Positions 39,047 to 48,245 of a stretch of DNA of 64,000 nucleotides are shown one piece after another. The notes below the pieces were generated by a model. It did not search any database. It was not told the origin of the DNA and was given only the letters and a program-made list of their open reading frames with translations. Location: contig NZ_CP040709.1 in NCBI RefSeq assembly GCF_005952805.1, positions 1,054,001 to 1,118,000 of the forward strand, read 5' to 3'. The stretch comes from Inhella inkyongensis (lineage in GTDB: Bacteria > Pseudomonadota > Gammaproteobacteria > Burkholderiales > Burkholderiaceae_C). The position numbers and the translations under genes are program-made. Every line of letters begins with the position of its first letter. Positions within the stretch are counted from its first letter, which is position 1.

Positions 39047-39107
39047 GGCGGCGGATGATAGGTTCCCCGGACTGCTCTCCAATGACGGCTGACGCAGAAT
39101 TCGCCCC

Positions 39108-40130
39108 ATGCTTGACGACCGCGCCCGTTCACTGCTGAAAACCCTGGTGGAGCACTACATCGCCGACGGCCAGCCCGTGGGCTCGCGCACGCTCTCCAAG
39201 GCCTCGGGCCTGGAGCTGAGTGCAGCCACCATCCGCAATGTGATGGCCGATCTGGAGGAGCTGGGCCTGATCGCCAGCCCGCACACCAGCGCCGGCCGCA
39301 TCCCCACGGCCCTGGGCTATCGCATGTTTGTGGACACCATGCTCACGGCCCGGCCGGGCCTGTTGCAGCAGGAGGTGAGCGCGCTGGAAGGTCAGTTGCA
39401 GCCTGATCAACCCCAACGGGTGATCACCCATGCGGCGCAGATGCTGTCCAGCCTGTCCAACTTCGTGGGCGTGATCACCGCACCGCGCAAGCCCTCGGTG
39501 TTCCGTCAGATCGAGTTCCTGCGCCTGGCCGAGCGCCGCGTGCTGGTCATCCTGGTCAGCCCCGACGGCGATGTGCAAAACCGCGTGGTGATGACGGCGC
39601 AGGACCACAGCCAGACCGAGCTGACCGAGGCTGCCAACCGCCTGAACGCCCAGTACAGCGGCCTGACCCTGGAGGTGGTGCGCGAACGCATCCGCACCGA
39701 GGTCGAGCAGCTGCGCGGCGAGATTGCCGGGCTGATGAATGCGGCCGTGCAGGTCAGCGGCGAGAGCCTGGGCGAGCAGGTGGTGATCAGCGGCGAGCGC
39801 AATCTGCTTTCGGTGCAGGACTTTTCCAACGATCTGGGCAGCCTGCGCCGGATGTTTGGGCTGTTCGAGGAAAAGACCGCCCTGATGCGCTTGTTGGACG
39901 TCAGCAGCAGGGCGGAAGGCGTGCGCATCTTCATCGGTGGCGAGAGTCAGGTCGTTCCCTATGAGGAACTCAGCATCGTCAGCGCGCCCTACGAGGTCGA
40001 CGGCCAGATCGTCGGCACCCTGGGTGTGATCGGACCCACCCGCATGGCCTACGACCGCATGATCCAAATCGTCGATGTGACCTCGCGCATGGTCGGTCAG
40101 GCCTTGAGTCAGGCTCGAAGCGGGTCCTGA
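39108..40130 (+). CDS. hrcA: Heat-inducible transcription repressor HrcA
   Basis: HrcA represses groEL/dnaK heat-shock operons by binding CIRCE. The 340-residue protein has the N-terminal winged helix ([52 protein letters not shown]) and the C-terminal GAF-like domain with [12 protein letters not shown] and [17 protein letters not shown]. No CIRCE inverted repeat (TTAGCACTC/GAGTGCTAA) is present upstream, so autoregulation is not indicated. The nadK gene is divergent. Confidence 0.96.
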   Translation: MLDDRARSLLKTLVEHYIADGQPVGSRTLSKASGLELSAATIRNVMADLEELGLIASPHTSAGRIPTALGYRMFVDTMLTARPGLLQQEVSALEGQLQPDQPQRVITHAAQMLSSLSNFVGVITAPRKPSVFRQIEFLRLAERRVLVILVSPDGDVQNRVVMTAQDHSQTELTEAANRLNAQYSGLTLEVVRERIRTEVEQLRGEIAGLMNAAVQVSGESLGEQVVISGERNLLSVQDFSNDLGSLRRMFGLFEEKTALMRLLDVSSRAEGVRIFIGGESQVVPYEELSIVSAPYEVDGQIVGTLGVIGPTRMAYDRMIQIVDVTSRMVGQALSQARSGS

Positions 40131-40144
40131 GGAGCGAGACCGGA

Positions 40145-40170
40145 CGGCATCAGCCGGGGGGCTGATGCCG
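40145..40170 (+). terminator. Perfect 11-bp hairpin after hrcA, possible terminator
   Basis: CGGCATCAGCC-GGGG-GGCTGATGCCG is a perfect inverted repeat 15 bases past the hrcA stop. There is no downstream T-run, so a rho-dependent or mRNA-stability role is also possible. The 180-bp spacer to the next gene holds no further gene; CTAGGCCTAG at 40291-40300 is a second palindrome near the next start. Confidence 0.55.
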
Positions 40171-40309
40171 CCTGCCGAGCGCCAAGGCCGCTGGCTTTGG
40201 CCGTGCGACGCCTGACAGAGGACCGGCCGCATGCAGGCGGACGGGCATGTCGGCGCGCTGATTGCGTCAAATCAAGGGCGACTGAGCACGCTAGGCCTAG
40301 GCTGGGGCC

Positions 40310-42226
40310 ATGCCCAGCTTTGAACACGACACGGTGCCTGCCGCTCTGGACGCACTGGACGAAGCCCCCAGCGCGCCGGTGCCGCCGGTCTGGGGCAATG
40401 AAGCCGAAGGCCTGTGGGCCGAGCTGCAAAAGGTGCCTCGTCACCACGCGCCGCATTTGGGCGAGGCGCTGGTTGAGGCCGGCTTTCTGACCCCAGCGCA
40501 GCTGCGCCAGGCCCTGCGCTATCAGGACCAAATGGCCCAGCACGTGCCTCTGGGCGAAGTCTTGGTGCTGCAGGGCTTGCTGACCGCCGCGCAGTTGCGA
40601 CACATGCTGGCCGCCTGGATGGGCGTGCCCACCGTGGACCTTGGGCGCTTCCAGCCTGAGGCCGAGGCGCTGGCGCTGCTGCCGCCCCTGCTGGCGGATC
40701 GGGAGGCGGCACTGCCCCTGATGTGCCGCGAGGACACCCTGGTGGTGGCCGTGGCGGACCCCTGGGACCCCCGGCTGCTGGAGATGCTGCGCTTCACCAC
40801 CGAGCACCGCATTCGGCCGGTGCTGCCCTTGCCCGGAACCCTGGCGCCGGCGCTGGCCCGGGCCTACCGGCGCGTGCCCACGGCCTCCGCCGGCGAGGCG
40901 GTGGCGCCACCGCCGGGCGTCAGCAGTCTGTCCGAGCTGGCCCAGGAGCTGGCCCGCTCCAATGAGCAGGGCGAGACCCAGGCCGATGTGGTCTCGGAGT
41001 CCGACAACACCCTGGTGCGTCTGATCAATCGCCTGATCCAGGACGCCATCGAGTTGCGTGCCTCGGACATCCATATCGAAACCTTCGAGCCCCCGCGCCC
41101 CGTGCGGGTGCGGCTGCGCATCGACGGTGAGTTGCGCCGCCACCTGGAGCTGCCGGCGCGAGTGCGCTTTGCCATCGTGGCGCGGCTCAAGGTGATGGCC
41201 GAGCTGGATATTTCCGAGCACCGGCGGCCGCAGGACGGCAAGCTGGACTTCGCGCGCTTCGGCCATCAGCGCATGGAGCTGCGCATGGTCACGGTGCCCA
41301 CCAGCGGTGGGCTGGAGGACGTGGTGCTGCGGCTGCTCGGCGGGGTCAAGCCGCTGCCGCTGGATGGCATCGGGCTGTCCGAGCGCAATCTTCAAGCCCT
41401 GCGTGGCGTGATGTGCAAGGCCTATGGCCTGCTGCTGATCTGCGGTCCTACCGGCTGCGGCAAGACCACCACGCTGCACTCGGTGATGCGGGAACTCAAT
41501 GAGGACCACCGCAAGATCTGGACCGCCGAGGACCCGATCGAGATCACCCAGGAGGGCCTGCGCCAGGTGCAGGTCAATGCCCGCATCGGTTGGACCTTCG
41601 CCGCTGCCATGCGCACCTTTTTGCGCGCCGATCCGGACATCATCATGATCGGCGAGATGCGCGACGAAGAGACCGCGCGCATCGCCGTCGAGGCCTCGCT
41701 GACCGGGCATCTGGTGATGTCCACCCTGCACACGAACTCGGCGCCCGAGTCGGTGACCCGGCTGCTGGAGATCGGTCTCGACCCCTTCACCTTCTCGGAC
41801 TCTTTGCTGGCCGTGCTGGCTCAGCGCCTGGTGCGGCGGCTGTGTACCGATTGCCGGGTGGCAGAGACCCTGGACGAACGGGGCGAGCGCTCGCTGGCGC
41901 GCCTGTATCTGCAGGGCGCGGCGGATGCCGATGTGGACGGGCTGCTGACCCGCTGGCGGGCACGCTTTGGCACACCGCTGCGCCAGTACCGGCGCCAGGG
42001 CTGCGCCGCCTGTGGTGGCAGCGGCTACCGCGGGCGGCTCGGCATCCATGAACTGGTGGTGGCCGACGATGCCTTGCGGGAGCTGATCCGCCGCCGCGCG
42101 CCGGCCGCCGAGATGTTTGCCGCCGCGCGTCAGACCGGCATGAACACCCTGCGCCAGGACGGCATCGAAAAGCTGCTGGCCGGGCTGACCGACCTGCCCG
42201 AAGTGCTAGCGGCCACCAATCAATAG
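40310..42226 (+). CDS. Orphan GspE/PilB-family secretion ATPase with MshEN-like N-domain
   Basis: The 638-residue protein has two MshEN-like repeats near the N-terminus (HLGEALVEAGFLTPAQLRQA from H49; PLGEVLVLQGLLTAAQL from P80), a long variable linker, then the ATPase: Walker A GPTGCGKTT (about 379-387), DPDIIMIGEMRD, STLHTNS, and a C-terminal zinc site with CTDC and CAAC. The first repeat has His where the c-di-GMP-binding arginine is usual, so binding may be weakened. No pilin, secretin or platform gene is next to it; it is distinct from MshE at 12.7 kb. The following gene encodes a degenerate signalling protein. Confidence 0.88.
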   Translation: MPSFEHDTVPAALDALDEAPSAPVPPVWGNEAEGLWAELQKVPRHHAPHLGEALVEAGFLTPAQLRQALRYQDQMAQHVPLGEVLVLQGLLTAAQLRHMLAAWMGVPTVDLGRFQPEAEALALLPPLLADREAALPLMCREDTLVVAVADPWDPRLLEMLRFTTEHRIRPVLPLPGTLAPALARAYRRVPTASAGEAVAPPPGVSSLSELAQELARSNEQGETQADVVSESDNTLVRLINRLIQDAIELRASDIHIETFEPPRPVRVRLRIDGELRRHLELPARVRFAIVARLKVMAELDISEHRRPQDGKLDFARFGHQRMELRMVTVPTSGGLEDVVLRLLGGVKPLPLDGIGLSERNLQALRGVMCKAYGLLLICGPTGCGKTTTLHSVMRELNEDHRKIWTAEDPIEITQEGLRQVQVNARIGWTFAAAMRTFLRADPDIIMIGEMRDEETARIAVEASLTGHLVMSTLHTNSAPESVTRLLEIGLDPFTFSDSLLAVLAQRLVRRLCTDCRVAETLDERGERSLARLYLQGAADADVDGLLTRWRARFGTPLRQYRRQGCAACGGSGYRGRLGIHELVVADDALRELIRRRAPAAEMFAAARQTGMNTLRQDGIEKLLAGLTDLPEVLAATNQ

Positions 42227-42248
42227 CAGTCCCTTCAAGGAGAGCACC

Positions 42249-43241
42249 ATGAGTTCCCCCCTGAACCCCATCCCAGGCACCCCGTGGGCTGGCTTGTCCC
42301 CCTTGATGCTGGCCAGCCTGGGTGAGTCCCTGGCCCAGCGCGCCTTGGCGTTGCAGCGCACCGCCGGCATGCCCGAGGGGGCTGTGCCCCAGCTGCGGGC
42401 CTTGGAACAGCTGGGCCTGGAGCTGCAGAGCCTGGTGCATGCGCTGGGAGGAGCCAGTCGCTCGGCGGCCGAGCCGGTGCCGCTGCGGGCGGCGGCCGAA
42501 GCCGCGCGGCGTCAGTGGCTGGCCGAACTGGCCCGGCGCGGGCTGACCCTGCGGGTCAGTGGGGCGGAGCTCAGCCAGGAGCTGGAACCGGCACGACTTC
42601 AGCATGCACTGGATCTGCTGATTGCCCACGGCCTGGCCGCCGGCGTCGATCTGCAGCTCGCCGTCGCGGCCGACGACGCGCAAGGCGCCATCCTGAGCCT
42701 GGGTGGTGCGGGCGCAGGCCCTGACCCCGCCGAACTGCACGCCCAGTTGCTGCAGTGGCTGGCGCGCGCCCAGCAATGGCCGCTGCGCCGTGACGCCGAT
42801 GCGCAGGGCTGGCGGCTCTCCCTCTGTTTGGCTGCAACGCCGAATGCTCTGGCCATCGATGAGCTGCCCACCTTGCCGCGCCGCCACTGGACGCGGGAGG
42901 ACCGCGTGTTGGTGATCGAGCCCGATGAGCGCACCCGCGTGCAGGCGGCGCAGCTGATCGGACGCGCCGGCTTGCGCGGCGACTGTGTGGCCACCCTGGC
43001 TCAGGCCGAAGCCGCATTGCGCGATGGCGACCCGCGCACCGTGGTCACCGGCATTCCCTTGGACGCGCCCGAGGCACAGGCTTTGTTCGGCGCGCTGCGC
43101 CAGCGCCTGCCTGGCCTGCGCTGGGTGGAACTGGTGGACCAGCCCCATGTCTTCAGTGCCGGCAGCGCCGAAGGCGGCTGGCCCGCCCGCATCTCGCGCG
43201 GCGATCTGGCTCACACCCTGCTGGCCGCCCTGGCCGACTGA
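42249..43241 (+). CDS. Degenerate kinase/receiver-like signalling protein
   Basis: I do not recognise an established family. The 330-residue protein has a helical N-terminal part (residues about 20-95) ending in a segment like the end of a dimerisation domain, then a region that resembles a degraded HATPase fold (EPARLQHALDLLIAHGLAAG, near 115-200) without N- or G-box residues. The last 110 residues look like a receiver domain (EDRVLVIEPDERTRVQAAQL, then HTLLAALAD at the end), but the phospho-acceptor position seems to be TGIP rather than Asp. It follows the ATPase with an AAGGAG ribosome site and probably acts with it. Confidence 0.6.
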   Translation: MSSPLNPIPGTPWAGLSPLMLASLGESLAQRALALQRTAGMPEGAVPQLRALEQLGLELQSLVHALGGASRSAAEPVPLRAAAEAARRQWLAELARRGLTLRVSGAELSQELEPARLQHALDLLIAHGLAAGVDLQLAVAADDAQGAILSLGGAGAGPDPAELHAQLLQWLARAQQWPLRRDADAQGWRLSLCLAATPNALAIDELPTLPRRHWTREDRVLVIEPDERTRVQAAQLIGRAGLRGDCVATLAQAEAALRDGDPRTVVTGIPLDAPEAQALFGALRQRLPGLRWVELVDQPHVFSAGSAEGGWPARISRGDLAHTLLAALAD

Positions 43242-43301
43242 AGAGATTGAGAGAGAATGCGCGCCCCCGATGGGGAGGGCTTTGAAGCCCTGTGCGGTAG
43301 G

Positions 43302-43378
43302 GGGCCGTTAGCTCAGTTGGTCAGAGCAGAGGACTCATAATCCTTTGGTCATTGGTTCAAGTCCAATACGGCCTACCA
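43302..43378 (+). tRNA. tRNA-Met (anticodon CAT, elongator type)
   Basis: The acceptor GGGCCGT pairs with ACGGCCT (first pair G-T wobble), discriminator A and an encoded CCA. The anticodon stem-loop is AGGA-CTCATAA-TCCT with anticodon CAT; D arm GCTC...GAGC and T arm ATTGG-TTCAAGT-CCAAT are complete. An initiator tRNA is excluded by the paired 1-72 and stem sequence; tRNA-Ile2 with a modified CAT is possible. Confidence 0.9.
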
Positions 43379-43390
43379 AGTCTGCAATTC

Positions 43391-43415
43391 AAAGCGTCCA
43401 TTCGGACGCTTTTTC
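43391..43415 (+). terminator. Rho-independent terminator after tRNA-Met
   Basis: AAAGCGTCC-ATTC-GGACGCTTT forms a 9-bp stem with a TTTTCGTTT tail 13 bases past the tRNA. It separates the tRNA from the SDR gene. Confidence 0.9.
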
Positions 43416-43434
43416 GTTTCCGGGAGGGAATTCG

Positions 43435-44250
43435 ATGGCCCGTTTGAACGACAAGGTGGCCCTGATCACCGGCGCGGCGCGCGGCATTGGTGCGGCGATT
43501 GCCGAGGCCTTTGTGCGCGAGGGCGCGCGGGTGTGGGTCACCGATCTGGACGCCGCCGGTTCGCAGGCCCTGGCCGAACGGCTGGGTCCGCAGGCGCGCG
43601 CGGCGCGGCTGGATGTGCGCGAAGAGGCACAGTGGCAGGCCGTGCTGGCCGATGTGCTGGCGCGCGACGGCGGCCTGCAGGTGCTGGTGAACAACGCCGG
43701 CATCAGCGGGTTGGAGGGCGGCGCGGTGCACAACCCCGAGCAGGCCGAGCTGCTTGAGTGGCGCGCGGTGCATGCCACCAATCTGGACGGTGTCTTCCTG
43801 GGTTGCAAGCATGGCATCCGGGCCATGCGTGCCAGCGGAGGCGTGGGTTCCATCATCAACATCAGCTCGCGCTCCGGGCTGGTCGGTATTCCGGCTGCCG
43901 CGGCCTATGCCAGCAGCAAGGCCGCCGTGCGCAACCACAGCAAGACGGTGGCGCTCTACTGTGCCGAGCAGGGGCTGAAGATTCGCTGCAACAGCATCCA
44001 CCCGGGGGCCATCCTGACGCCGATGTGGGAGCCGATGCTGGGCGAGGGCGCGCAGCGCGAGGCCAATCTGGCCGCCTTCACGGCCGATACGCCCTTGCGC
44101 CGCTTTGGCCGGCCCGAGGAGGTGGCGGCGGTGGCGCTGATGCTGGCCAGCGATGAGGCGGCCTACATGACGGGCAGCGAGTTGCACATCGACGGCGGGC
44201 TGCTGGCCGGCACGGCGGTTCGGCCCCAGTCAGGCCCTCAGGAGAAGTAG
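43435..44250 (+). CDS. SDR family NAD(P)-dependent oxidoreductase
   Basis: A classical short-chain dehydrogenase of 271 residues. [12 protein letters not shown] is the glycine-rich cofactor loop near 12, NNAGISG follows, the catalytic YASSK is near residue 155, and [14 protein letters not shown] SIHPG with a late DGG closes the fold. The residue after the second strand is Asp (WVTDLDAAG), which favours NAD. The substrate cannot be told from sequence. It has its own GGGAGGGAA ribosome site and converges on the J-domain gene, overlapping 13 bases. Confidence 0.88.
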   Translation: MARLNDKVALITGAARGIGAAIAEAFVREGARVWVTDLDAAGSQALAERLGPQARAARLDVREEAQWQAVLADVLARDGGLQVLVNNAGISGLEGGAVHNPEQAELLEWRAVHATNLDGVFLGCKHGIRAMRASGGVGSIINISSRSGLVGIPAAAAYASSKAAVRNHSKTVALYCAEQGLKIRCNSIHPGAILTPMWEPMLGEGAQREANLAAFTADTPLRRFGRPEEVAAVALMLASDEAAYMTGSELHIDGGLLAGTAVRPQSGPQEK

Positions 44251-45347
44251 CCCATCCGTTCCAGCGCGCGCTGTTGCTCGCGCAGTTGGGCCAGCCAGCG
44301 CCGGGCCGTGTCGCGGTCGCGCAGGTTCAGCAGTTCGCGTCGGGTCTCTTGAATCTCCGTGCGCTCGTCGCGCACGGCTTCGTCCAGCAGCTTGCCGAGC
44401 TTGTCGGGCTGGGGGGCGCTGCGCGGTTCGAGATCAAAGTCGCGGCACAGGCTGATCTGGCGGCGCTTGAGCTCCAGCTCCAACTCGTCGTGCTGCTGTT
44501 GCAACATTTGGGTGAAGTGCCCCAGCTGCGCGGTGGTGGCCTGGGCGATGTGGGCCGGGTCGACCTGCTCGATCTCCAACTGCAGCGCATAGAGCGCCAG
44601 CAGGTCCTCGCGCCCATAGGCTTCGTTGACGCGCTGCATCAACTCGGTGCGACGCTTTTGGTCGGCGGAGTCGCTGGCGCGGTCCGGGTGCAGGGCGCTG
44701 GCCAGTTTGCGGAACACGGTGCGCAGGGATTGCTGAACCTGCGCCTGGGCCGCCGCCGCAGCCGCCTCTTTCTTGCGCTGAGCCGCTGAAGACTTGCGTT
44801 TGGGCTGGGGTGCGGGTGCGGCGGCTTCGGCTTGCGCCTGGGCCTGGTCCAGGCGCCGGTGGGTTTCGCGCAGCAACTCCGCCGCGGTCTCGGCCTGGAT
44901 GTCGTCCAGATCCAAGCCGCTTGCGCGCGCCAGCTGCGCGCGCAGGGCCTCCAGCTCTTCGCGCTCCTGGGTATCCAGATCGACCTCGGCATGCGCGTCG
45001 TGGCGACGGCGCCAGAGATCGGTCTGGGCCTCACCCAGCAAGCCACTGGCCAGGGCCCGCTGGGCGTGGCCGGCTGCCAGGCTGGACAAGATCTCTCGCT
45101 CGCTCTTGTTCAGCCCCTTGCCGTCCAGCAGGGCCTCGATGCGTTGCAGCAGTTGCTCCTGCAGCTGCAGGTGCTCAGCCCTGAGGGGCGGGATGCGCAG
45201 CGCATGCGCCTGGGAAAAGGCCGGCAGGGCTTGGTCCCATTGCTGCAGGGTCTGGCGCAGGGCTTCGATCTTGCGCTGCAGATTGGCGAACTTGCGCTGT
45301 GCGGGGCTGCTGCTGGCGGCCTGGGGCTGGGTTTGGAGGGGGCTCAT
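44238..45347 (-). CDS. J-domain-containing co-chaperone-like protein
   Basis: A 369-residue mostly coiled-coil protein rich in Gln, Arg, Glu and Ala. A J-domain-like segment lies near 220-270: [15 protein letters not shown] contains the HPD loop needed to stimulate Hsp70, followed by [17 protein letters not shown]. The rest contains no zinc or substrate domain, so it is not a DnaJ. Its role is unknown; it might recruit DnaK to one client. I chose ATG 45347 ([13 protein letters not shown]); the frame extends upstream antisense to the methyltransferase gene. Confidence 0.82.
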   Translation of the reverse strand: MSPLQTQPQAASSSPAQRKFANLQRKIEALRQTLQQWDQALPAFSQAHALRIPPLRAEHLQLQEQLLQRIEALLDGKGLNKSEREILSSLAAGHAQRALASGLLGEAQTDLWRRRHDAHAEVDLDTQEREELEALRAQLARASGLDLDDIQAETAAELLRETHRRLDQAQAQAEAAAPAPQPKRKSSAAQRKKEAAAAAAQAQVQQSLRTVFRKLASALHPDRASDSADQKRRTELMQRVNEAYGREDLLALYALQLEIEQVDPAHIAQATTAQLGHFTQMLQQQHDELELELKRRQISLCRDFDLEPRSAPQPDKLGKLLDEAVRDERTEIQETRRELLNLRDRDTARRWLAQLREQQRALERMGYFS

Positions 45348-45388
45348 GGCGGCCGTCTGAGGTGGGGGCGCATTTTGCCGGGCCCAGA

Positions 45389-46165
45389 ATGGCGGCCATG
45401 CGGATGGAGCACCCCTACAGCGCCGGACTGGCGCGCTACTTTCAGGCCTTTGCCAACCGCGAGCGGGCGCAGGCCTATGTTGAGTTGCTGCGGCGGGATC
45501 TGCCGCCACAGGCGGCGTTGCTGGACATCGGTGCCGGTCTGGGCCAAGTGGCGCTGGGCCTGGCCGAAGCCGGTCACGCGGTGTGGGCCTTGGAGCCCGA
45601 CGCCGACATGCGCACGGTGATGCTGACCCTGGCCAGCCAGCGCCCGGGTCTGCCGTTGACCGTGCTGCCTTGGCGGGTGGACGCGCAGACGCCGGACTTG
45701 CCGACCCCGGTCGCGGCGGCAAGCGCCTTCAGCCTGCTGCATCTGTTGCCCGCTGAAGCGCAGACCGGGCTGTTGACCTGGGTGGCGCGGCAACTGCAGC
45801 CCGGTGGCTGGCTGTGGCTGGAGCTGCCGATGCAAAGCCCCGAGCGGGTGGCGGGCGACTGGCAGCTCTATGGCGAGCGCACGCAGGGTGCCGGCCGGCT
45901 GAGCATGCGCACCCGCCTGCAGGGCTCGGATGCGCAAGGCTGGCGTACCAGCTGGCGGTTTGAGTTGCGCCTGGGCCCCCATGGCTCCGTGGTCGAGGAG
46001 GCCGAGCAGCGCTGGCACTGGCAGGCGCTGACCCCCGACGCGCTGCAGGCCCTGTTGGCCAAGGGGCCGGGCTGGCAGGTGCTGGACGACTGGGCCGACG
46101 AGCACGGCACGCCCTATCGAGCAGGCACCAGTCCGCGCCGGTTGCTGCGTCTGATGCCGCGTTGA
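45389..46165 (+). CDS. Class I SAM-dependent methyltransferase
   Basis: A 258-residue UbiE/Methyltransf-type protein with LLDIGAGLGQVALGLAEAGH as the SAM loop, WALEPDADM as the acidic adenosine site, and SAFSLLHLLP as motif II. The target is unknown. Three close ATGs (45389, 45398, 45404) make the start uncertain; I chose the first. It is divergent from the J-domain gene with about 40 bases between. Confidence 0.85.
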   Translation: MAAMRMEHPYSAGLARYFQAFANRERAQAYVELLRRDLPPQAALLDIGAGLGQVALGLAEAGHAVWALEPDADMRTVMLTLASQRPGLPLTVLPWRVDAQTPDLPTPVAAASAFSLLHLLPAEAQTGLLTWVARQLQPGGWLWLELPMQSPERVAGDWQLYGERTQGAGRLSMRTRLQGSDAQGWRTSWRFELRLGPHGSVVEEAEQRWHWQALTPDALQALLAKGPGWQVLDDWADEHGTPYRAGTSPRRLLRLMPR

Positions 46166-46242
46166 GCCGCAGCGGGCGCGGCGGGCTGCGCCTTGGCGGC
46201 GCGTGGTCACAATGCGCCCTTTCCAGTCAGGCGGGCAGTGGC

Positions 46243-47067
46243 ATGAGCAGGGGGCGAGCGAGGAGGGTCTGGGGCGCGGTGGTTTTGCAGGGGATCTGCT
46301 GGGCTTTGGCGCTGCCTTTGGGGACTGCCGCACAAACTGCCCCACAAGCCGCCCCACAAGCCGCCCCACCGTCCATCTCATCCAGCCCGGCCTTGCGCCT
46401 GGGCTACACCAGCACCTGGAGCATGCCCTGGGGCGAGGTGCAGGCCGGTCAGGTGCGGGCCGGCATTCACAAGGAGATCGCCGAGGCGGTGGCCCAGCGT
46501 TTGGGTCAGCCGCTGGTGTTTGTGTTGTTGCCGCAGCGCCGTCCGGGCGAGCCGGATCGCCCACCTGCTTTCGACTTGGGTTGTGGCATGGACCCGAGCT
46601 GGTTCGCCGAGCCGCAGCAGTTTCACTGGAGCGAGCCCCTGTTCGACACCAGTGATCAGCTGCTGGGCCATGCCAGCCAGCCCGAGCCCGCCACGCTGGC
46701 GGCCTTGCGCAAGGGCACGCGGGTGGGCACGGTGCGCAGCTACCACTACCCGACCTTGCAGGTTCGCCTGGGCAAGGGGGAGCTGCGCCGCGAGGATGCC
46801 CTGGACCAGGCCAGTGTGCTGGCCAAGCTGGTGCGGCAGCGCTCCGATGTGGCGGTGGCCAGTCCGCAGTCCATCGCCTGGTTCATGCGCCAGCAGCCGC
46901 AGGCGGCGCAGGCCGTGGCGCCCTGGCGCCTGAAGGTGCAGGAGTCGGCCTACCACTGCGCGGTGCCGCGCAGCAGTCCGGTGGATGCCCAGCGGGTGCT
47001 GGAAGCCGTACAGGCACTCAAGCGGGACGGCGAGATTGCGCGCATCTTGGCGCGCTACGCCCCCTGA
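46243..47067 (+). CDS. Periplasmic solute-binding-like protein
   Basis: A 274-residue protein with a signal sequence (GICWALALPLGTAAQ) and a short Gln-Ala-Pro repeat, then an SBP_bac_3-like domain: LRLGYTSTWSMPWGE, HKEIAEAVAQRLGQPL, FDLGCGMDPSWF, LRKGTRVGTVRSYHYPTL, and AVQALKRDGEIARILARYAP at the end. No ABC transporter genes are adjacent. It differs from the four-gene family at 58-62 kb by lacking their spaced cysteine pair. Confidence 0.8.
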   Translation: MSRGRARRVWGAVVLQGICWALALPLGTAAQTAPQAAPQAAPPSISSSPALRLGYTSTWSMPWGEVQAGQVRAGIHKEIAEAVAQRLGQPLVFVLLPQRRPGEPDRPPAFDLGCGMDPSWFAEPQQFHWSEPLFDTSDQLLGHASQPEPATLAALRKGTRVGTVRSYHYPTLQVRLGKGELRREDALDQASVLAKLVRQRSDVAVASPQSIAWFMRQQPQAAQAVAPWRLKVQESAYHCAVPRSSPVDAQRVLEAVQALKRDGEIARILARYAP

Positions 47068-47078
47068 CGACGCGCTCT

Positions 47079-48245
47079 TTACTTCACGCCCAGGCGCCAC
47101 AGCCCGGTGAGCTCCTCGCGCCGCGCCGCGTGCAGCGGGTCGCGGCCATCCTGGGCCTTGGGGTGGCGTGGGCGTGTCTCTTGTAGGTCGATGACGCGCA
47201 GGCCGGCCTGGTCAATCCAGCCCAGCAGATCGGCGCGGTCGCGCAGGCCCAGGTGTTCGGCCAGGTCGGAAAGGATCAGCCAGCCCTCGCCGCCGGGCAG
47301 CAGGTGGGCGGCCAGGCCGGCCAGAAAGCCGCGCAGCATGCGGCTGTCGGGGTCGTAGACGGCGGCCTCCAGCGCGCTGCTGGGCTTGGCCGGCAGCCAG
47401 GGGGGGTTGCAGACGATGAGCGCCGCGCGGCCCGCTGGAAAGAGGTCGGTGCTGGAGAGCTTGACGCGGTGCTGCAGGCCCAGGCGTTGCAGGTTGTCCA
47501 GCGCGCAGGCCAGCGCGGTGGCGCTGGTGTCGGTGGCCTCGATGCGCGCCACGCCGCGGCGCGCCAGCAGCGCGGCAATCACGCCGGTGCCGGTGCCGAT
47601 GTCGAAGGCCCAGGCGCCTTCGTCTTTCAGCGCAGCCGGCAAGGGCGCGTCTTCCAACAGGTCCAGATACTCGCCGCGCACCGGGCTGAACACGCCGTAA
47701 TAGGGATGGATGTGCACGGTCTCGCCGTTCTTGCGTAGGCCCAGTTGCGGCGTGGGCACACCCTTCTGGCGCCACTCCCAGGCGCCGATCCAGCCCAGCA
47801 GCTCGCGCAGGCTGGCCACATAGGGCTGAGTTTGATCGCCGATGGCCGCGCGGGCGGCCAGCTGGGCGTCGGGGGCGCGGCGCAGCGGCAGGCTGTGGTC
47901 GACACCGAACTCGAACACCAGCTGACCCAGGATGCGGGCGCGCTCGGCCTGGGCCTTGCGGTGCTGGTGGAAACCGGCCTTGGCGCTCTCGGCCGGAGGC
48001 TGCGGGCGGCGCGCGCGCTGCAAGTCGATGCGGTGGGCCAGGGCCTGAAGCATCTGGCGCGCCTGGTGGTAGTCGCCCCGCCACAGCAGGGCATGGCCCT
48101 CGCAGGCCAGCTTGTAGGCGGTGTCGGCCTTCAAGGTGTCGTCCACCACGCGCACGCGCTTGGGGCAGGGGGCGCCGCTGCCGCTGTGCCAGCGGGCACT
48201 GCGGGGCTCGCCGTCTTCGTTCCAGTTCAACAGGGCTTCGGTCAT
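47079..48245 (-). CDS. PrmC/RlmG-like SAM-dependent methyltransferase
   Basis: A 388-residue protein whose C-terminal half is a methyltransferase: FDIGTGTGVIAALLARRG is the SAM loop, ATDTSATALACALDNLQRLG the acidic region, and VCNPPWLPA the NPPW catalytic motif of N-methylating enzymes of Gln or guanine. The N-terminal half (AYKLACEGHALLWRGDYHQA) resembles RlmG-type family members. The substrate may be rRNA or protein. It overlaps the flavoprotein gene by four bases (ATGA). Confidence 0.85.
   Translation of the reverse strand: MTEALLNWNEDGEPRSARWHSGSGAPCPKRVRVVDDTLKADTAYKLACEGHALLWRGDYHQARQMLQALAHRIDLQRARRPQPPAESAKAGFHQHRKAQAERARILGQLVFEFGVDHSLPLRRAPDAQLAARAAIGDQTQPYVASLRELLGWIGAWEWRQKGVPTPQLGLRKNGETVHIHPYYGVFSPVRGEYLDLLEDAPLPAALKDEGAWAFDIGTGTGVIAALLARRGVARIEATDTSATALACALDNLQRLGLQHRVKLSSTDLFPAGRAALIVCNPPWLPAKPSSALEAAVYDPDSRMLRGFLAGLAAHLLPGGEGWLILSDLAEHLGLRDRADLLGWIDQAGLRVIDLQETRPRHPKAQDGRDPLHAARREELTGLWRLGVK

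Noticed and set aside
39047..39107. CIRCE element before hrcA
   Set aside because: No TTAGCACTC/GAGTGCTAA inverted repeat is present in the short divergent spacer.
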